Shown here: in pieces, positions 47,501-55,798 of the stretch
How the letters are laid out: each line of letters begins with the position of its first letter
Position numbering within the stretch: the stretch's first letter is position 1
DNA from: Paramacrobiotus metropolitanus
Lineage: Eukaryota > Tardigrada > Eutardigrada > Parachela > Macrobiotidae
Direction: 5' to 3'
DNA length: 64,000 bases
NCBI RefSeq assembly: GCF_019649055.1
Contig: NW_026570264.1
Location: 682,001 to 746,000, forward strand
The notes under the pieces: model-generated
The model's input: only the letters and a program-made list of their open reading frames with translations
What the model was told of the DNA's origin: nothing
The model's database searches: none
Translations under genes and position numbers: made by a program

Positions 47501-49864
47501 GATAACTCCTTTATCATCTCTTTTTTGATCATCTGTCGTCGTTTCCCGTGCCTCTGGTACTGGGATAACGACGTTTGCCCGGTTTATCGGTTTAGCTGTT
47601 GATCTCCCCAACCTGGTAGAGATCTCCCGCTGGATAGCTGTCATCCGTTCAACTATCGACAGCTGGGCAGATGAACCTCCCCTTTTTATGTTCATCTCTG
47701 TTGATCCCAGTGCCTCTGGTACTGGGATAGCTTTTTGCTCCGTTTTAGCTTTAACTTCCCCTTTTAAAAATTCTGCAACTTTTCCGGCTTGAACTTTGGC
47801 AATTGGCTTCGGTTCATCTTCGACTTCCTCCTCTCCATGATTATCGATTAAGACGAACTTTGTCGCCAGGAAATCATGTCCCAATAGGACCTGGACGTCG
47901 TCCGTCTTTGGACGCACATAGAAGGAGTGTTCCGTAGTTCGTTTTCTCAGTGTTACGGGCGCCACACAGTAATGTGTGACGACGAAGCCCGATGTACCGC
48001 TGATTCCATTTATCTTCACCAACCTATCAGGTGGCAGCGGTAAGATGTGAAGTCCGTTCTTTTCACAAAACGGCCGGCTGATCAGTGATGTCTCAGCTCC
48101 CGTGTCCAACATCGCTATCACTTTGATGTCCCCAACTTTGACTTCATGTGTATACGCTTCGATCCTTTTCGGTAAGTTCCCATTCTGGACTTTTAACTTC
48201 CGGACCGTACATTTAACTGGTATCAGTGATACTGGTCCCGGATCCATGTCAGATAGCACCTGCCCGTTCGCATAAGTGCTTTTCTTTTTCAGTATCGAGC
48301 TCAGATGATCAATACGATGTGGCACATCAGTTCGGGCATCGTAGAATTCTCTTTTCTTCATCTCCTTTGAGCTTTTTAACTCCTCACGTTCGTTTTTCGA
48401 TGCGGTTTTTTCATCACTGGCGGTCATTTTGACCTCGTCTAGTTGCCCCTTCGCAACTTCTGTGTGCCTCTTTGTCACCTCAGTGATGGTCTGATACAGC
48501 TTGGTCGCATCTCGATCGTCTGCCGGTTTATCACGGAGCTTGTCAATGACCTCCATTGTAATCTGCTCAGCCAATGTCAGCTCATCTTCTTCGCTATCTT
48601 TCAGCTCTTCTGGTGATCTCTCATAGACGATCATTTTATGCTCATTGTCTTTCATCCAGTCAGTTATCTTTTTAGCCCATTCGTCGTCGGTTTGCTTCGG
48701 CTCGACTTGTGAAGACATCCCCTCTGTTCGGGGTGGTGACCTGTTAGCGTCATCCTGCAAAACTTGCAAGAAGTCCCGTGGCTTCTCTTTCTTCTTTATA
48801 GTAAATCCGCCGTTTGGCAACTTTTGTAACGGAACTTTTTCTCCGTAATTCGGCGGCTTGCCTTCTGGCGGGGCGGTTTTCAAGTAGCAGAAGTCAGCTG
48901 GTGTTTTCTTATACGCTGGGGCTGTATTGAGCACCTCTGGGTTCTGTGTTGAGCACGATGAGCACTTCCGGATCGGGACTGAGTTCTTTGACCCTTTGGA
49001 TGGTTTCCCGGTAACCATCTCCTCGAGACGTTTTCTCGCAGCATCCGTTTGAAGCTGTTTTATGTCCCAGAAGTCTTCTTGCGACATTTGTCCTTTCAGT
49101 TTCGCTTTTGGCGTAACCGGTATCCACATCCCATGATTCCCATTGGGTCGATATGCCACTTTTTGCCACATCTGCTTTTGATTCAGCGTGTTCGCGTCAT
49201 CCAGCGAGTCATTGGAGACCTGTTGTGCTCGTTCGCTCTCGTTTAGCTGCACATTTCGCAGCGTCAGTTCCTTTGCCTGACCTGTTTGGACGACCTTTTT
49301 GTCGTCTTCTTTAGCGACTGCACTTGCTCCTTTATCTCGCTCTGGTGCGGCAGGTGGTGGGGTGTCTTTTTCTCGGTTACAGAGGAATTCCCGGAATCTG
49401 GCATGTTGCTCATCGGTTTCCTTCTCTTCTTCCATCTTCTTCTTCAAGTTCGCTTTTCGGATGATCTCATTACGCTGAGCACGTCGTTCTTTCAGCTTCT
49501 CTTCGCTGCAGTAAGGTGATCTCGCCTTATTGTTCACCTCGTTGCTCGCAGTACCATTCTGCGGCAGTGGTCCTTTGCCCACTTGTGATGGTATCTTTTG
49601 AGCCATCTCACCTGCAGTCCGATTCTGAGGTGACTTCGCAGTACTATTCTGCGGCAGTGGTCCTTTGCCCCCTTGCGATGGCATCTTTTGAGCCATGTCA
49701 TCTGCAGTCCGATTCTGCAGTGGTGGTCCTTTGCCCACTTGTGATGGCATCTTTTGAGCCATCTCCTTCAGCTGCTGTGACGGCATCTTATAAGCCGTTT
49801 TGCCTGCAGTCCGATTCTGAGGCTGTGGTACTTTGCCCACGGGTGATGGCATCTTTTTAGCCAT
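41504..49864 (-). CDS. pol: Pol polyprotein (protease, RT, RNase H, integrase)
   Basis: About 2786 residues from the first ATG, but the frame is open further upstream across the gag stop, so synthesis by -1 frameshifting is likely. The N-terminal 120 residues are degenerate repeats of MPSQ-x-GKGP-x-PQNRTA. Aspartic protease AMLDTGAETS lies near residue 585. A long insert follows, with four IPVPEALG-type repeats (about 750-870) and acidic stretches. RT has YIDD near 1790 and RNase H ECDASKEG near 1940. The integrase has an HHCC finger (about 2280-2325) and a DDE core (ADLKGP, HTDRGRHF, GQVERQ). The tail carries an AT-hook-like KKRRGRPRK near 2705. It is about twice the usual Pol length because of the segments around the protease. 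Confidence 0.95.
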   Translation of the reverse strand: MAKKMPSPVGKVPQPQNRTAGKTAYKMPSQQLKEMAQKMPSQVGKGPPLQNRTADDMAQKMPSQGGKGPLPQNSTAKSPQNRTAGEMAQKIPSQVGKGPLPQNGTASNEVNNKARSPYCSEEKLKERRAQRNEIIRKANLKKKMEEEKETDEQHARFREFLCNREKDTPPPAAPERDKGASAVAKEDDKKVVQTGQAKELTLRNVQLNESERAQQVSNDSLDDANTLNQKQMWQKVAYRPNGNHGMWIPVTPKAKLKGQMSQEDFWDIKQLQTDAARKRLEEMVTGKPSKGSKNSVPIRKCSSCSTQNPEVLNTAPAYKKTPADFCYLKTAPPEGKPPNYGEKVPLQKLPNGGFTIKKKEKPRDFLQVLQDDANRSPPRTEGMSSQVEPKQTDDEWAKKITDWMKDNEHKMIVYERSPEELKDSEEDELTLAEQITMEVIDKLRDKPADDRDATKLYQTITEVTKRHTEVAKGQLDEVKMTASDEKTASKNEREELKSSKEMKKREFYDARTDVPHRIDHLSSILKKKSTYANGQVLSDMDPGPVSLIPVKCTVRKLKVQNGNLPKRIEAYTHEVKVGDIKVIAMLDTGAETSLISRPFCEKNGLHILPLPPDRLVKINGISGTSGFVVTHYCVAPVTLRKRTTEHSFYVRPKTDDVQVLLGHDFLATKFVLIDNHGEEEVEDEPKPIAKVQAGKVAEFLKGEVKAKTEQKAIPVPEALGSTEMNIKRGGSSAQLSIVERMTAIQREISTRLGRSTAKPINRANVVIPVPEARETTTDDQKRDDKGVIPVPEALGTKDEAPMTLEQIAATQDEAAIEAKRALVPDLEWSKPIPAPEALGVKSVKIRKNKKIEVPMEILKRITEEEQMFPSEIRDKAIEQLKGHQTKAGTEVIEISSDGGSVTLIECEQSATKRNDVTVTQPADRILTPEERAGSCHHGYYEDPRRIQPQRECSECSRIASQDDLSEWPKCNAAIADLKNHVLKEVRSILRTVSMCNPHIERYHWNRYRTWLSCVRNFIYGRGKWLQYWQRCVEKGIQDPHEKILSKRKLEIETEEMNEEIQLWENVRIELFWDFRINHMYKGQGKTINFPLGLGTPVYESVEQFCKALHHDDSEIFETYWKKFENEIPIFDVKDMRELQVTRKRREAGFMTKKKVTFAPDPDGVEYPERGGDTWCMYETIPSDDWITEELMANCVFVGPKRPKGYKTAQKDKTDEEPAKEAHKEELPTEAAEKESNAIEERSPNAFEIAQMLTERGKMWEKFNEELQKISEGHQNPVTKAKEDEETLDNGEEGPPVEKSRLMSLEEIDELEEAAPNDENSAPDERRSSAKVRVTRSHPRIAAKYGRKTMETGKPLPKNVKAKKPSDLQGDEDDPSSEERADERPLEQRAAKDDESSNSDSDWTSSSDNSTTSEDSGVNDLSEQDDLLDLDEDDEVDEEKEQEIKVRRTKVQRMRLNRETIRVYSDQRIFLKPSVCTRVKVKMARFVPANEKLMFTPVFQVETDIQPLAGVTDHRGKHFDLVIANHSIKRQVVKKGQFLGYVEPYDHMENVQVNSGTVRNVLSDPSVDDVTKAELTKIIGNLKLGPDLTQEQKNDVYNAFWEFWKVLPTSKKPYGDVKGITHVIDTGDAKPVKCNPARTSWTGREFITKHIEEMLAQDVIEPSDADWSFPVVLAAKKNGDGTMGTRFCVNYIMLNKLTKKNNYPLPNPDELLDACAGNKYYGKMDLQSGFWQIPMDPESINKTTFVTQDGMYRFKRMPFGVCNGPATFQLCMDRVLSKAKRKGCVFGYIDDVIFAGKTWEIFMQNMRNVLQSLVEAGFTIKPTKCEFGMREMGFLGHILSENGVRMDPEKITAVSEFKRPQTERQLRSFLGLANYYRKFIAGYAQHTCHLYELLRNDKHVRKDWTEVHTKEFDNLKKLLCEGPVLAKFDPSKPTVIECDASKEGIGAVLSQDGHPIAYASRVLHGAERNYGVTEWECLAVVFAVRKFKSYIDYSEFTVRTDHQALTNLLRSETNKVGVNPRLTRWAMALQGHQFKIEYKPGKYCDNADALSRAPIEGPTCHDEEFDEIPNFEDIKKEYDIKEPAIEVWQLFVQMADEREKRIMINSVTAKESAETSIIVNRLKSKVGPDSAAQRAEPSERSKDRDDLWEPDKVAQALNECPIKLLKFPKKSTNRYKPLPRCKVISDWNELSTSTVRIVNLQGDEEEVDDSNLQLRNKQLKDPHLAMIIDELEHLPDAETRSKFEVHYQLWNGILYRVKDNKGRLERTYVVPLSMRRAIIHALHDEKAAGHLGFEKTLAAIRLRYYWDRMSTDVKNYILACQGCQFHKTPRKCPPGKLQEIKVGHPFFRVYADLKGPLLPTKKRGYKYIAVFIDQLTKYVIAVPMKTATAKEFAKVFVKHVILVHGAPHILHTDRGRHFTAEVLSKVTNVFKIKHTFGTAYHPEGQGQVERQMQIIGDGLAQYMKAGNERKFNKYLPYVISAMNRAVHATTGYSAYYMLYGREMTMPEDVVTRTNLPDNYGTPDEWVETMKKNLTFAEEVAKCNIKDAYEKNAEIYNKKKSEPNFKVGDFVLIRLPKDTKQGKKENQSDFKAKYDKVWKILSFPRTNEAEVIEQNPIKEADLKVVSIDRLKPWHPPLPNNQEDKGAADIPQKELETERGPQNDYKTFSEPILLPETEDDAAERASFKPRSETEVSGDAKEAQPKKRRGRPRKEDKDFETAVTLKLNAEAGNLAEKFINEGGVPERTSRKDLEQSLFEPRTATESNQRKVADKTELNLKALLPRKISRR
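41540..41546 (-). promoter_or_regulatory. -1 frameshift heptamer AAATTTA (Pol-ORF3)
   Basis: A AAT TTA lies in phase with Pol inside the Pol/ORF3 overlap, 13 codons before the Pol stop. It has the standard X XXY YYZ form, and the same heptamer is used by a known avian retrovirus. A possible hairpin GAAGCA...TGCTTC (41482-41498) is about 41 nt downstream, further than usual. Confidence 0.6.
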
Positions 49865-49920
49865 CTCGAACACAGTCCGATTCTGTGTTCCTCCTTTATC
49901 CGGTGGTTTCGGTTCGGGAG

Positions 49921-49963
49921 GATCAGTAGGCTCACCGGCGCCTACTGATCTTGGCCGTTTCCC
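49921..49963 (-). promoter_or_regulatory. -1 frameshift signal GGGAAAC plus hairpin (Gag-Pol)
   Basis: G GGA AAC (49957-49963) is in phase with Gag, six codons before its stop. A 6-nt spacer follows. Then GATCAGTAGGC (49940-49950) pairs perfectly with GCCTACTGATC (49921-49931) around an 8-nt loop that starts just after the gag stop. The -1 frame runs straight into Pol, and the Pol repeat region begins upstream of Pol's first ATG. Confidence 0.85.
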
Positions 49964-52900
49964 TGATCCATTTGCTGCTGCGGGGCTTGCTCATTTTGCA
50001 GCCCCTGGCCAGCGCCGTTCGCGCCGCCGCCATCGTTGTTCTGGCCGCCGCCACCACCGTTATTGTTGGCGCGCCAGCCACCTCCGTTCCGGTTGGCGTA
50101 GTTGCCGCGTCCGTTGCCGCGACCTCGCCCGCGGAAGCCACCTCGGCCGCCGCCGTTATATCCGCCTTGGCCAGCTCCTTGAGCACCTCCTTGGCCACCG
50201 CCGTTCTGCTGCTTGAACTCCCGCCATGCTGCAACCAGGTCATAGCCGTTCGCTACTGCCTGTCGCCAGCCGCCTCGGGTGCGGAGTCGTTCCCACTCTT
50301 GGGTGGCGAACAAGTTCGGGTTCCGGTTCAGTGGCATGTTGGCGAACATGCAGTTCTGTGCGTTGTGGTTGCCAAATCCACAATTTTGGCACAGCTGCAC
50401 GCCTTGGGTCACCCAGTCATCAATTTGGCCGAATTTCCATTCGGTTCGGGAACCCTGTTGAGGTTGATAGTTACCACGATTCTGCTGGTTCCCTTGGTTT
50501 CGGTTTTGATTGAAGTTACCATTTCCTTGGCCATTATTCCAGTTGGCATTTCCGTTGCCTTGACCATTCCAGTTATTGTTCCCGTTTCCATATTGATTTC
50601 CGTTATTGGGCCTTCCTTGTTGAGGTGGCACCCCTACGTTCAGGGGGTTCGGCATCACATTAGCCGGTGCCACTGGTCGTGCCTGAGCCTGTGCCTGTAT
50701 CGCGGCAACCATGGCATACGTGATCGGTTGTCCAGTCTGACTATCAATGAAAGTCACTTGGTTCTGGACCGGAGCTGGTGATCTCGGCCGATATTCCGCT
50801 TGTTGAGCCGGTGCAGCTGCGTACTGTCTCGGTGCCATCTCAACTTGGCCCGAGCGGATGGTCACGACCTCCGGTTGGTTACGTTGACCTTCCACCACTT
50901 TGTATTTATCTTCTCCAGCTGCCCATGATCTGAAGAAGTCCTTAATTTCCGTTGGCGTCTTAAACCCCTTCGTTTTCAACGCCTGATATAGGTCCTTGTC
51001 AACTCTGCATCCGTCGATCAGGAAGGCGACCGCTTGTAACTCGGTGATTGCCTTCTTCGCCTTAAACTTCATTATCGCTTGATAAAATTGTTCAAGCGTT
51101 TCTTTTCCCGGTTTAAACTTCCTAGCCATGGCCTCACGTAGACCAAGGACCTCCTCGTTGCGATCGCCATACTCATCTTTGAACTTGTTCAGCCATTCTG
51201 TGACCGTGTAAACTTCTTCTTCTGCTTCTTCAATGTCTCTCTCGCTATCGAACCAGATCTTTGCTGGTCCTCTTACGGCACTAGCTATGTCAATCATGAT
51301 CTGCTCATCGGTCAGATCATATGTCCGTTGTGTATCTTTCACAATCCGCATCCATCCGTTCACCGCATCTCGGTTGCCGTCGAAAGTTGCCAGGTCAGTC
51401 TTTCGGCCCATGTTTTTGATGGAGCGGTTGAATTCTCGCTGGACGCGATCGTCGTTTTGCTCATTTCTTTGATTACGTTCGTTTTGGTATTCTCGGAAGT
51501 ATCTTCCATCATGTTCGTGTCGCAGGGAACGCGCATCTCGGTTTGTGTCATCTTTGACCGCTGTTTCGATTGGCTGAGATTGCGACGGGTCACCTGAGTT
51601 CATATGTGGCTGGTGACTGCCCGTTGGGTTTCGTTTATCTGAGGTTTCATCGTCTTTTTCAGTTTTGAAGCCGCCTGTGCCACCACCCGTTCGTAGCGGC
51701 ATTTCGAAATGGGCACTCCCGCCAGTTCCTTGTGCCTTACTATAACTGGGCGGGGGTGTTACATCGGTGGCTTTCTTAACACCGAGCTGCAATAGTTGCT
51801 CATCCTTGTGTTTATTTGTCACCTGGAGAGCTTTGTTCTCATCCTCGAGGCGTCTGCTCTTCAAGTTGAGTTCATCTCTCTCTTTCCTCAGCCGATCATT
51901 GTCCTGTTTGATCTTCAGCATCTCATTCTGAAGTTTGGTGGTTCGATTATCCATCTCTTTATATGTTTCGTCTTTAAGTGTGATCATTCGTTCGGCAATC
52001 TGATTCACCTGCTGTTCCAGCTCGGTGTATGCCTGCCCTGCCGATATCAGCTGATTTCGCACTTCCGTAGCTTCATCTTCTCGAAGCATCGCTGTAGTCG
52101 CCATTGCGGTGAGTTCCGTGTTGAGCCTAATGTTTTCTTCGAGCTGCTCATGGACTTTTCGTTGATTTTCCTTGTCAGCTATCTCGAGAGCTGTGACCAT
52201 TGTGTCCAGCCGATATGCTTGAGACTGCCACTTTTGACTCTCCTGTGTGAGTTTTTTATTTTCTTCCGTTAACTTCTGGTTTTCTTCATTAACTTCCTTG
52301 ATTCCTGCTTTGAGTCGTTCACCTTCGGTTGCTCCAAGTTCTGTGAGCTCCTTCGCCACCTGGAGTGCATCATCAGCTCGTTTTTGATGAGCTTGTGATT
52401 CCTTCTGGAGGATGCCAATATTCTCCTCGCGCAGTTTCAGATCATTTCTGAGCTTCAACATGTCAGTTGACATCGTTGCCAATCGTTGTGTAGCTTCAGC
52501 TAACTTGGTTGCATAGTCGTTACGTTTGACTTCAGCTTCGTTCGCCTTTTTGCGAAGCTCATCACATTGATCCCTTAGTTCAGCTACATGTCGTGATCTC
52601 TCAGCTGATTCTTCGGACATGCTTTCGTTGAGTTCATCAACCGCGATGAACTTTTCAACTTCTTTATCGTCCGCGATCTTCTGGGCTTCTTCGGCAATCT
52701 CCTTTTGTCGTTCGTATCTGATCTTCCACTCGGCTGCTGTGTTTTCCAGCACCCCACGTTGTTGCTCCATCTCATATACGTGAGTTTCGAGTGAGTTTAT
52801 TCGGTTCTGATATTCCTGCTTCTTCTGAAGCATCTGACATTCTTTTTCCTCCAGTGAGGTTTGCAGTTCCCTGATCTGTTTCTTCAGATTGGAGGTGGGA

Positions 52901-53622
52901 CTATTCGGAGATGGAGATCGGACACTGATGATCTTCCCAGTTTGAGTTCGTTCGATTAGATGCTCGGGTATGTCTTTGAACGATATCATCCCCTCAGCTC
53001 GGTCAGCTTCCTTCATAGCCGTCCTGAACGACATGTTCATCGTCACATCATCTTCGGTGAGGTACGACTCTTCATTTTTGAATTTCTGATTTCGCATCGT
53101 CTCGTCGAACTGCATTGGGCTCTCAAACAAATCTTCCACTGTGACGTCATCGTCGAGTGAGACATCGCCCAACTTCAGGTCATCAAGCTTCTCATCTTGT
53201 GGCCGTTCAACGAGATCCGGTTCGGCATCTTTGGCATGCTCCGATGTGAGAGTGCTGATCTTGACATCCTTTTGTGATGTCGCATCCATCTCCTTAGCTC
53301 GTTGTGAGCTCGTTCCTTCTTTGGTGACCTGCTGGTTCACCTCGCTGCTTCCCGCCGCAGACGCGGGAGATCGTTTCCGGTCATCGCTGGAGCTCTCCTG
53401 ACCTGACACTGCTTCGAGTGCCTTCTGATAGGTCGCGTCCGAGCCTCGAGAGTCCTTCCTCTCAAAGGCTTTAGGTGCCCGGGTCCTCCGATCATGTGCG
53501 ACGGGACGTGTGTATGGTTTCAAGTCCTTTTTATACGGATTAGGTGCGCCTTGCTGGGATCCGTGAGAGCCTCGGCTCCCCTGACTGCTGTTAGATGTCG
53601 GTTCATCGATCTCTTTTTCCAT
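49942..53622 (-). CDS. gag: Gag polyprotein with coiled coil, capsid and zinc knuckle
   Basis: 1226 residues from ATG 53622. Residues 1-230 are charged and low-complexity. About 240-640 form a long heptad-rich coiled coil (runs such as LKKQIRELQTSLEEKE), which is far more than usual for a Gypsy Gag. A retrotransposon capsid domain spans about 735-930 (TFDGNRDAVNGWM...AKIWFDS). A CCHC zinc knuckle CQNCGFGNHNAQNC lies near 1086. The C-terminus is Gly/Asn/Gln-rich with RGG-type repeats. Gag assembles the particle and binds RNA; the coiled coil may add a scaffold function. The stop lies inside the frameshift hairpin. Confidence 0.92.
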   Translation of the reverse strand: MEKEIDEPTSNSSQGSRGSHGSQQGAPNPYKKDLKPYTRPVAHDRRTRAPKAFERKDSRGSDATYQKALEAVSGQESSSDDRKRSPASAAGSSEVNQQVTKEGTSSQRAKEMDATSQKDVKISTLTSEHAKDAEPDLVERPQDEKLDDLKLGDVSLDDDVTVEDLFESPMQFDETMRNQKFKNEESYLTEDDVTMNMSFRTAMKEADRAEGMISFKDIPEHLIERTQTGKIISVRSPSPNSPTSNLKKQIRELQTSLEEKECQMLQKKQEYQNRINSLETHVYEMEQQRGVLENTAAEWKIRYERQKEIAEEAQKIADDKEVEKFIAVDELNESMSEESAERSRHVAELRDQCDELRKKANEAEVKRNDYATKLAEATQRLATMSTDMLKLRNDLKLREENIGILQKESQAHQKRADDALQVAKELTELGATEGERLKAGIKEVNEENQKLTEENKKLTQESQKWQSQAYRLDTMVTALEIADKENQRKVHEQLEENIRLNTELTAMATTAMLREDEATEVRNQLISAGQAYTELEQQVNQIAERMITLKDETYKEMDNRTTKLQNEMLKIKQDNDRLRKERDELNLKSRRLEDENKALQVTNKHKDEQLLQLGVKKATDVTPPPSYSKAQGTGGSAHFEMPLRTGGGTGGFKTEKDDETSDKRNPTGSHQPHMNSGDPSQSQPIETAVKDDTNRDARSLRHEHDGRYFREYQNERNQRNEQNDDRVQREFNRSIKNMGRKTDLATFDGNRDAVNGWMRIVKDTQRTYDLTDEQIMIDIASAVRGPAKIWFDSERDIEEAEEEVYTVTEWLNKFKDEYGDRNEEVLGLREAMARKFKPGKETLEQFYQAIMKFKAKKAITELQAVAFLIDGCRVDKDLYQALKTKGFKTPTEIKDFFRSWAAGEDKYKVVEGQRNQPEVVTIRSGQVEMAPRQYAAAPAQQAEYRPRSPAPVQNQVTFIDSQTGQPITYAMVAAIQAQAQARPVAPANVMPNPLNVGVPPQQGRPNNGNQYGNGNNNWNGQGNGNANWNNGQGNGNFNQNRNQGNQQNRGNYQPQQGSRTEWKFGQIDDWVTQGVQLCQNCGFGNHNAQNCMFANMPLNRNPNLFATQEWERLRTRGGWRQAVANGYDLVAAWREFKQQNGGGQGGAQGAGQGGYNGGGRGGFRGRGRGNGRGNYANRNGGGWRANNNGGGGGQNNDGGGANGAGQGLQNEQAPQQQMDQGNGQDQ

Positions 53623-54956
53623 CTTTAATCGGATAACTTAGACGCACCTGTCGATTTATCTCAAACACACGTTATAGTATGATCGTTATGATCCCTATAA
53701 ATCACTTTATCAGCTCAGGAGATGAGCTCAAGTTCGTTTTAGAAGATCACTTTTTCAATAAAAAGTTCGATACGCTCACTTTGGAGATGCCGATGATCAG
53801 CTACGGATATCAACTGAGTTGCTAAAAGTTCGTTTCGAGTTCGTTTAGGATCAGCTGATCGATCTCAGCTCAGCTTATATCATCTTTTACTCAGCTCGTT
53901 TCGGTTAAAATCAGCTCGATTCAATTGAAATCAGCTCGTTTTCGATGAAAAAGATCATATACAAGATCAGATTAGATCATCTCAGCTCATCTGAGTAGGT
54001 CATTCTCAGCTCAGCTCAAAGTCAGAGATCGATCTCAGGTCCGGTTGGTCCACTTTTCACTCAACTTATTTCAGTTAAAAACAGCTCCTACCAGCTTGTA
54101 TTAGATCGATTTTGTAGAGAAAAGTTCGTTTTAGGTACTTTGGAGCTCGTTATGAGATCGTTTAGTTCGATTTTACCGGTAAAGATTTCGACCAATCACG
54201 GCTCATATAATTGACCAATCACGGTAACCCGCTAAATTTTCTGACCTGCCTGACGTCACAGATCGACGGCCAGACTTGCGCGCCGAGTGCAAAAGTTCCG
54301 CCTCCGTCTAGCTCAGCTCAGTACAGACCAATGAAATTTGCGCTTTTTACGCGCTAACCAATCCGATAATTAATAACGGTATTTTACCTGATTACCGATC
54401 CGATTTCCGCCAAAGTGATCCAGATGATCGCGATTTTCTTCTCCACGATCCGATCCCGCGCAGCCGTATTCCGCACGGTTTTGGCGCCTTCCTGTTCCGA
54501 CCTCTTCAGCCTTCTGCTGGGCTTGTCAGGCCTACCAGCAGGTCGCTCTACAGCCAATTTGGTGGAGCGCGTAACTGATCTCTTTGGCACCTCCTTCGGT
54601 GCTGCCAACTTTCGTGGCTTCTCGGCGCCTGTGCCCAGCAGCCTCGTCCTCTACAGAGGATCTCGCTGCTTAGCAGTGGAAACAGTACAAGTTCTCCACA
54701 GGAGAGACCTGCACCGCGGCCAGCTGCCGTCTGACTCGATGAAAACACGAGACAAGTTCTCCACAGGAGATACTTGACTCAGTGTTGCCGCTCCTGCTGG
54801 CAATCCGCTGAGATGCGCCTTGCTGTCAGATGAGAAAAACCAGTGCCTTACTGGTGCAGTCGATCAATGTCGATCGATCCAGATTCGATGTGGCCGTTCG
54901 CCAAAACAGATCAATATGGCCGTTCGCCAAACAGATAAATCGAGCACCGCGGATTT
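53623..54956 (-). other. 5' leader of the LTR element
   Basis: 1.3 kb between primer site and Gag. The part 53700-54130 is dense in AGCTCA/GATCAGCTC words in both orientations and should fold heavily, as packaging signals do. A 74-codon basic frame near 54384-54608 starts only with TTG and is not trusted. Confidence 0.6.
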
Positions 54957-54973
54957 CACGGGCTCTGCTACCA
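54957..54973 (-). promoter_or_regulatory. Primer binding site
   Basis: Directly after the 5' LTR the element reads TGGTAGCAGAGCCCGTG. TGG pairs with the CCA end of a tRNA, and TGGTAGCAGAG is the start expected for initiator tRNA-Met in many animals. The exact tRNA cannot be confirmed from this window. Confidence 0.75.
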
Positions 54974-55323
54974 TATAACGTGGTACTCTGGAAGAGTCCA
55001 GGACAGAGATCTCCACTGACAAGATCCTGCGTTGTGTGATATGCTATCAATACTGGATAAATGCACAACGCACGGCATCCACTAGCATAGACACACTTTA
55101 TTGAGTGAAAGTCCAACTCACATCACTACTGACTGCACACTGGCAAATCTGCCAAGCGAAGAGCTAAATCAACGCTCTTCGCAGCGCACATAGGCGCGCC
55201 CACAGAAGGCAAATACAATGGACGGCTTTAGCCGTCAACCAATCAGAAGAGACACAACACAGACACGTCATCCGCTTGACGCCACAGGCGTGAGGGTGTA
55301 CGTGAGTGCAGCCATGGCTCACA
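54974..55323 (-). repeat. 5' LTR
   Basis: 350 bp, apparently identical to 31395-31744 base for base. AATAAA is at 55097-55102 on the complement. The ORFs inside both copies are repeats of one another and not genes. Confidence 0.92.
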
Positions 55324-55798
55324 ATATCTTGAAGACTTTCATTAGTCATACAATACTTTGGATTTTCACTTACTCATTTTGATTATTTAATAATTTTTTC
55401 GTTCTAGAAATATTTTAGTTGCAAGTTTTAAAGCGGAATGGAAAGTCTTCCGTAATAACAAGTATTCTACACAATAAGCGAAGAATTCTATTTCCCAGCA
55501 AAAATGTAGCGCAACATCCGAAGAACCTGTTCCAGCACTTTGAACATAGCATCTGTTAACAGGGAAGTCGCCCCATTACGCCCGCTTCATCCAAGCATCT
55601 GCGAAATCGTCGCAAAATGTCAAAACGTTTGATCTTCTCTCGCAAACGCACGAAAACTGCACCGATTTAGCACTAGAAATCACCAGAAAGTATAAGCTCA
55701 CCTTACCCCAGACTACAGGATCAACCGCGCAGCAGTAGTGACTGGCGACGGTGATGAGGCCGCGTTTGGAATCGCGATTATCCAGCACCTGCTTCAGA
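55324..55798. other. Right flank of the LTR element, with a possible exon fragment
   Basis: Starts with the second ATAT target copy. On the minus strand about 55700-55798 reads as an open Cys-containing segment with a donor-like GTAAGG, which could be an exon cut by the transposon at 55799. It has no recognised family. The rest is noncoding. Confidence 0.3.

Larger units (their letters stand above)
31395..55323 (-). mobile_element. Giant Ty3/Gypsy-type LTR retrotransposon, 23.9 kb
   Basis: Two 350-bp LTRs that look identical, a matching ATAT target duplication, a tRNA-type primer site, and Gag and Pol with the order protease-RT-RNase H-integrase define a complete Ty3/Gypsy element read on the minus strand. 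Typical members are 5-10 kb. Here Pol alone is 2.8k residues and two more large frames (1780 and 957 codons) follow it. No envelope-like protein is seen. All large frames are open, and the LTRs show no divergence by eye, so the insertion is recent. Plant Ogre and planarian Burro elements are similarly large, but I cannot tell whether they are related. Confidence 0.93.
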
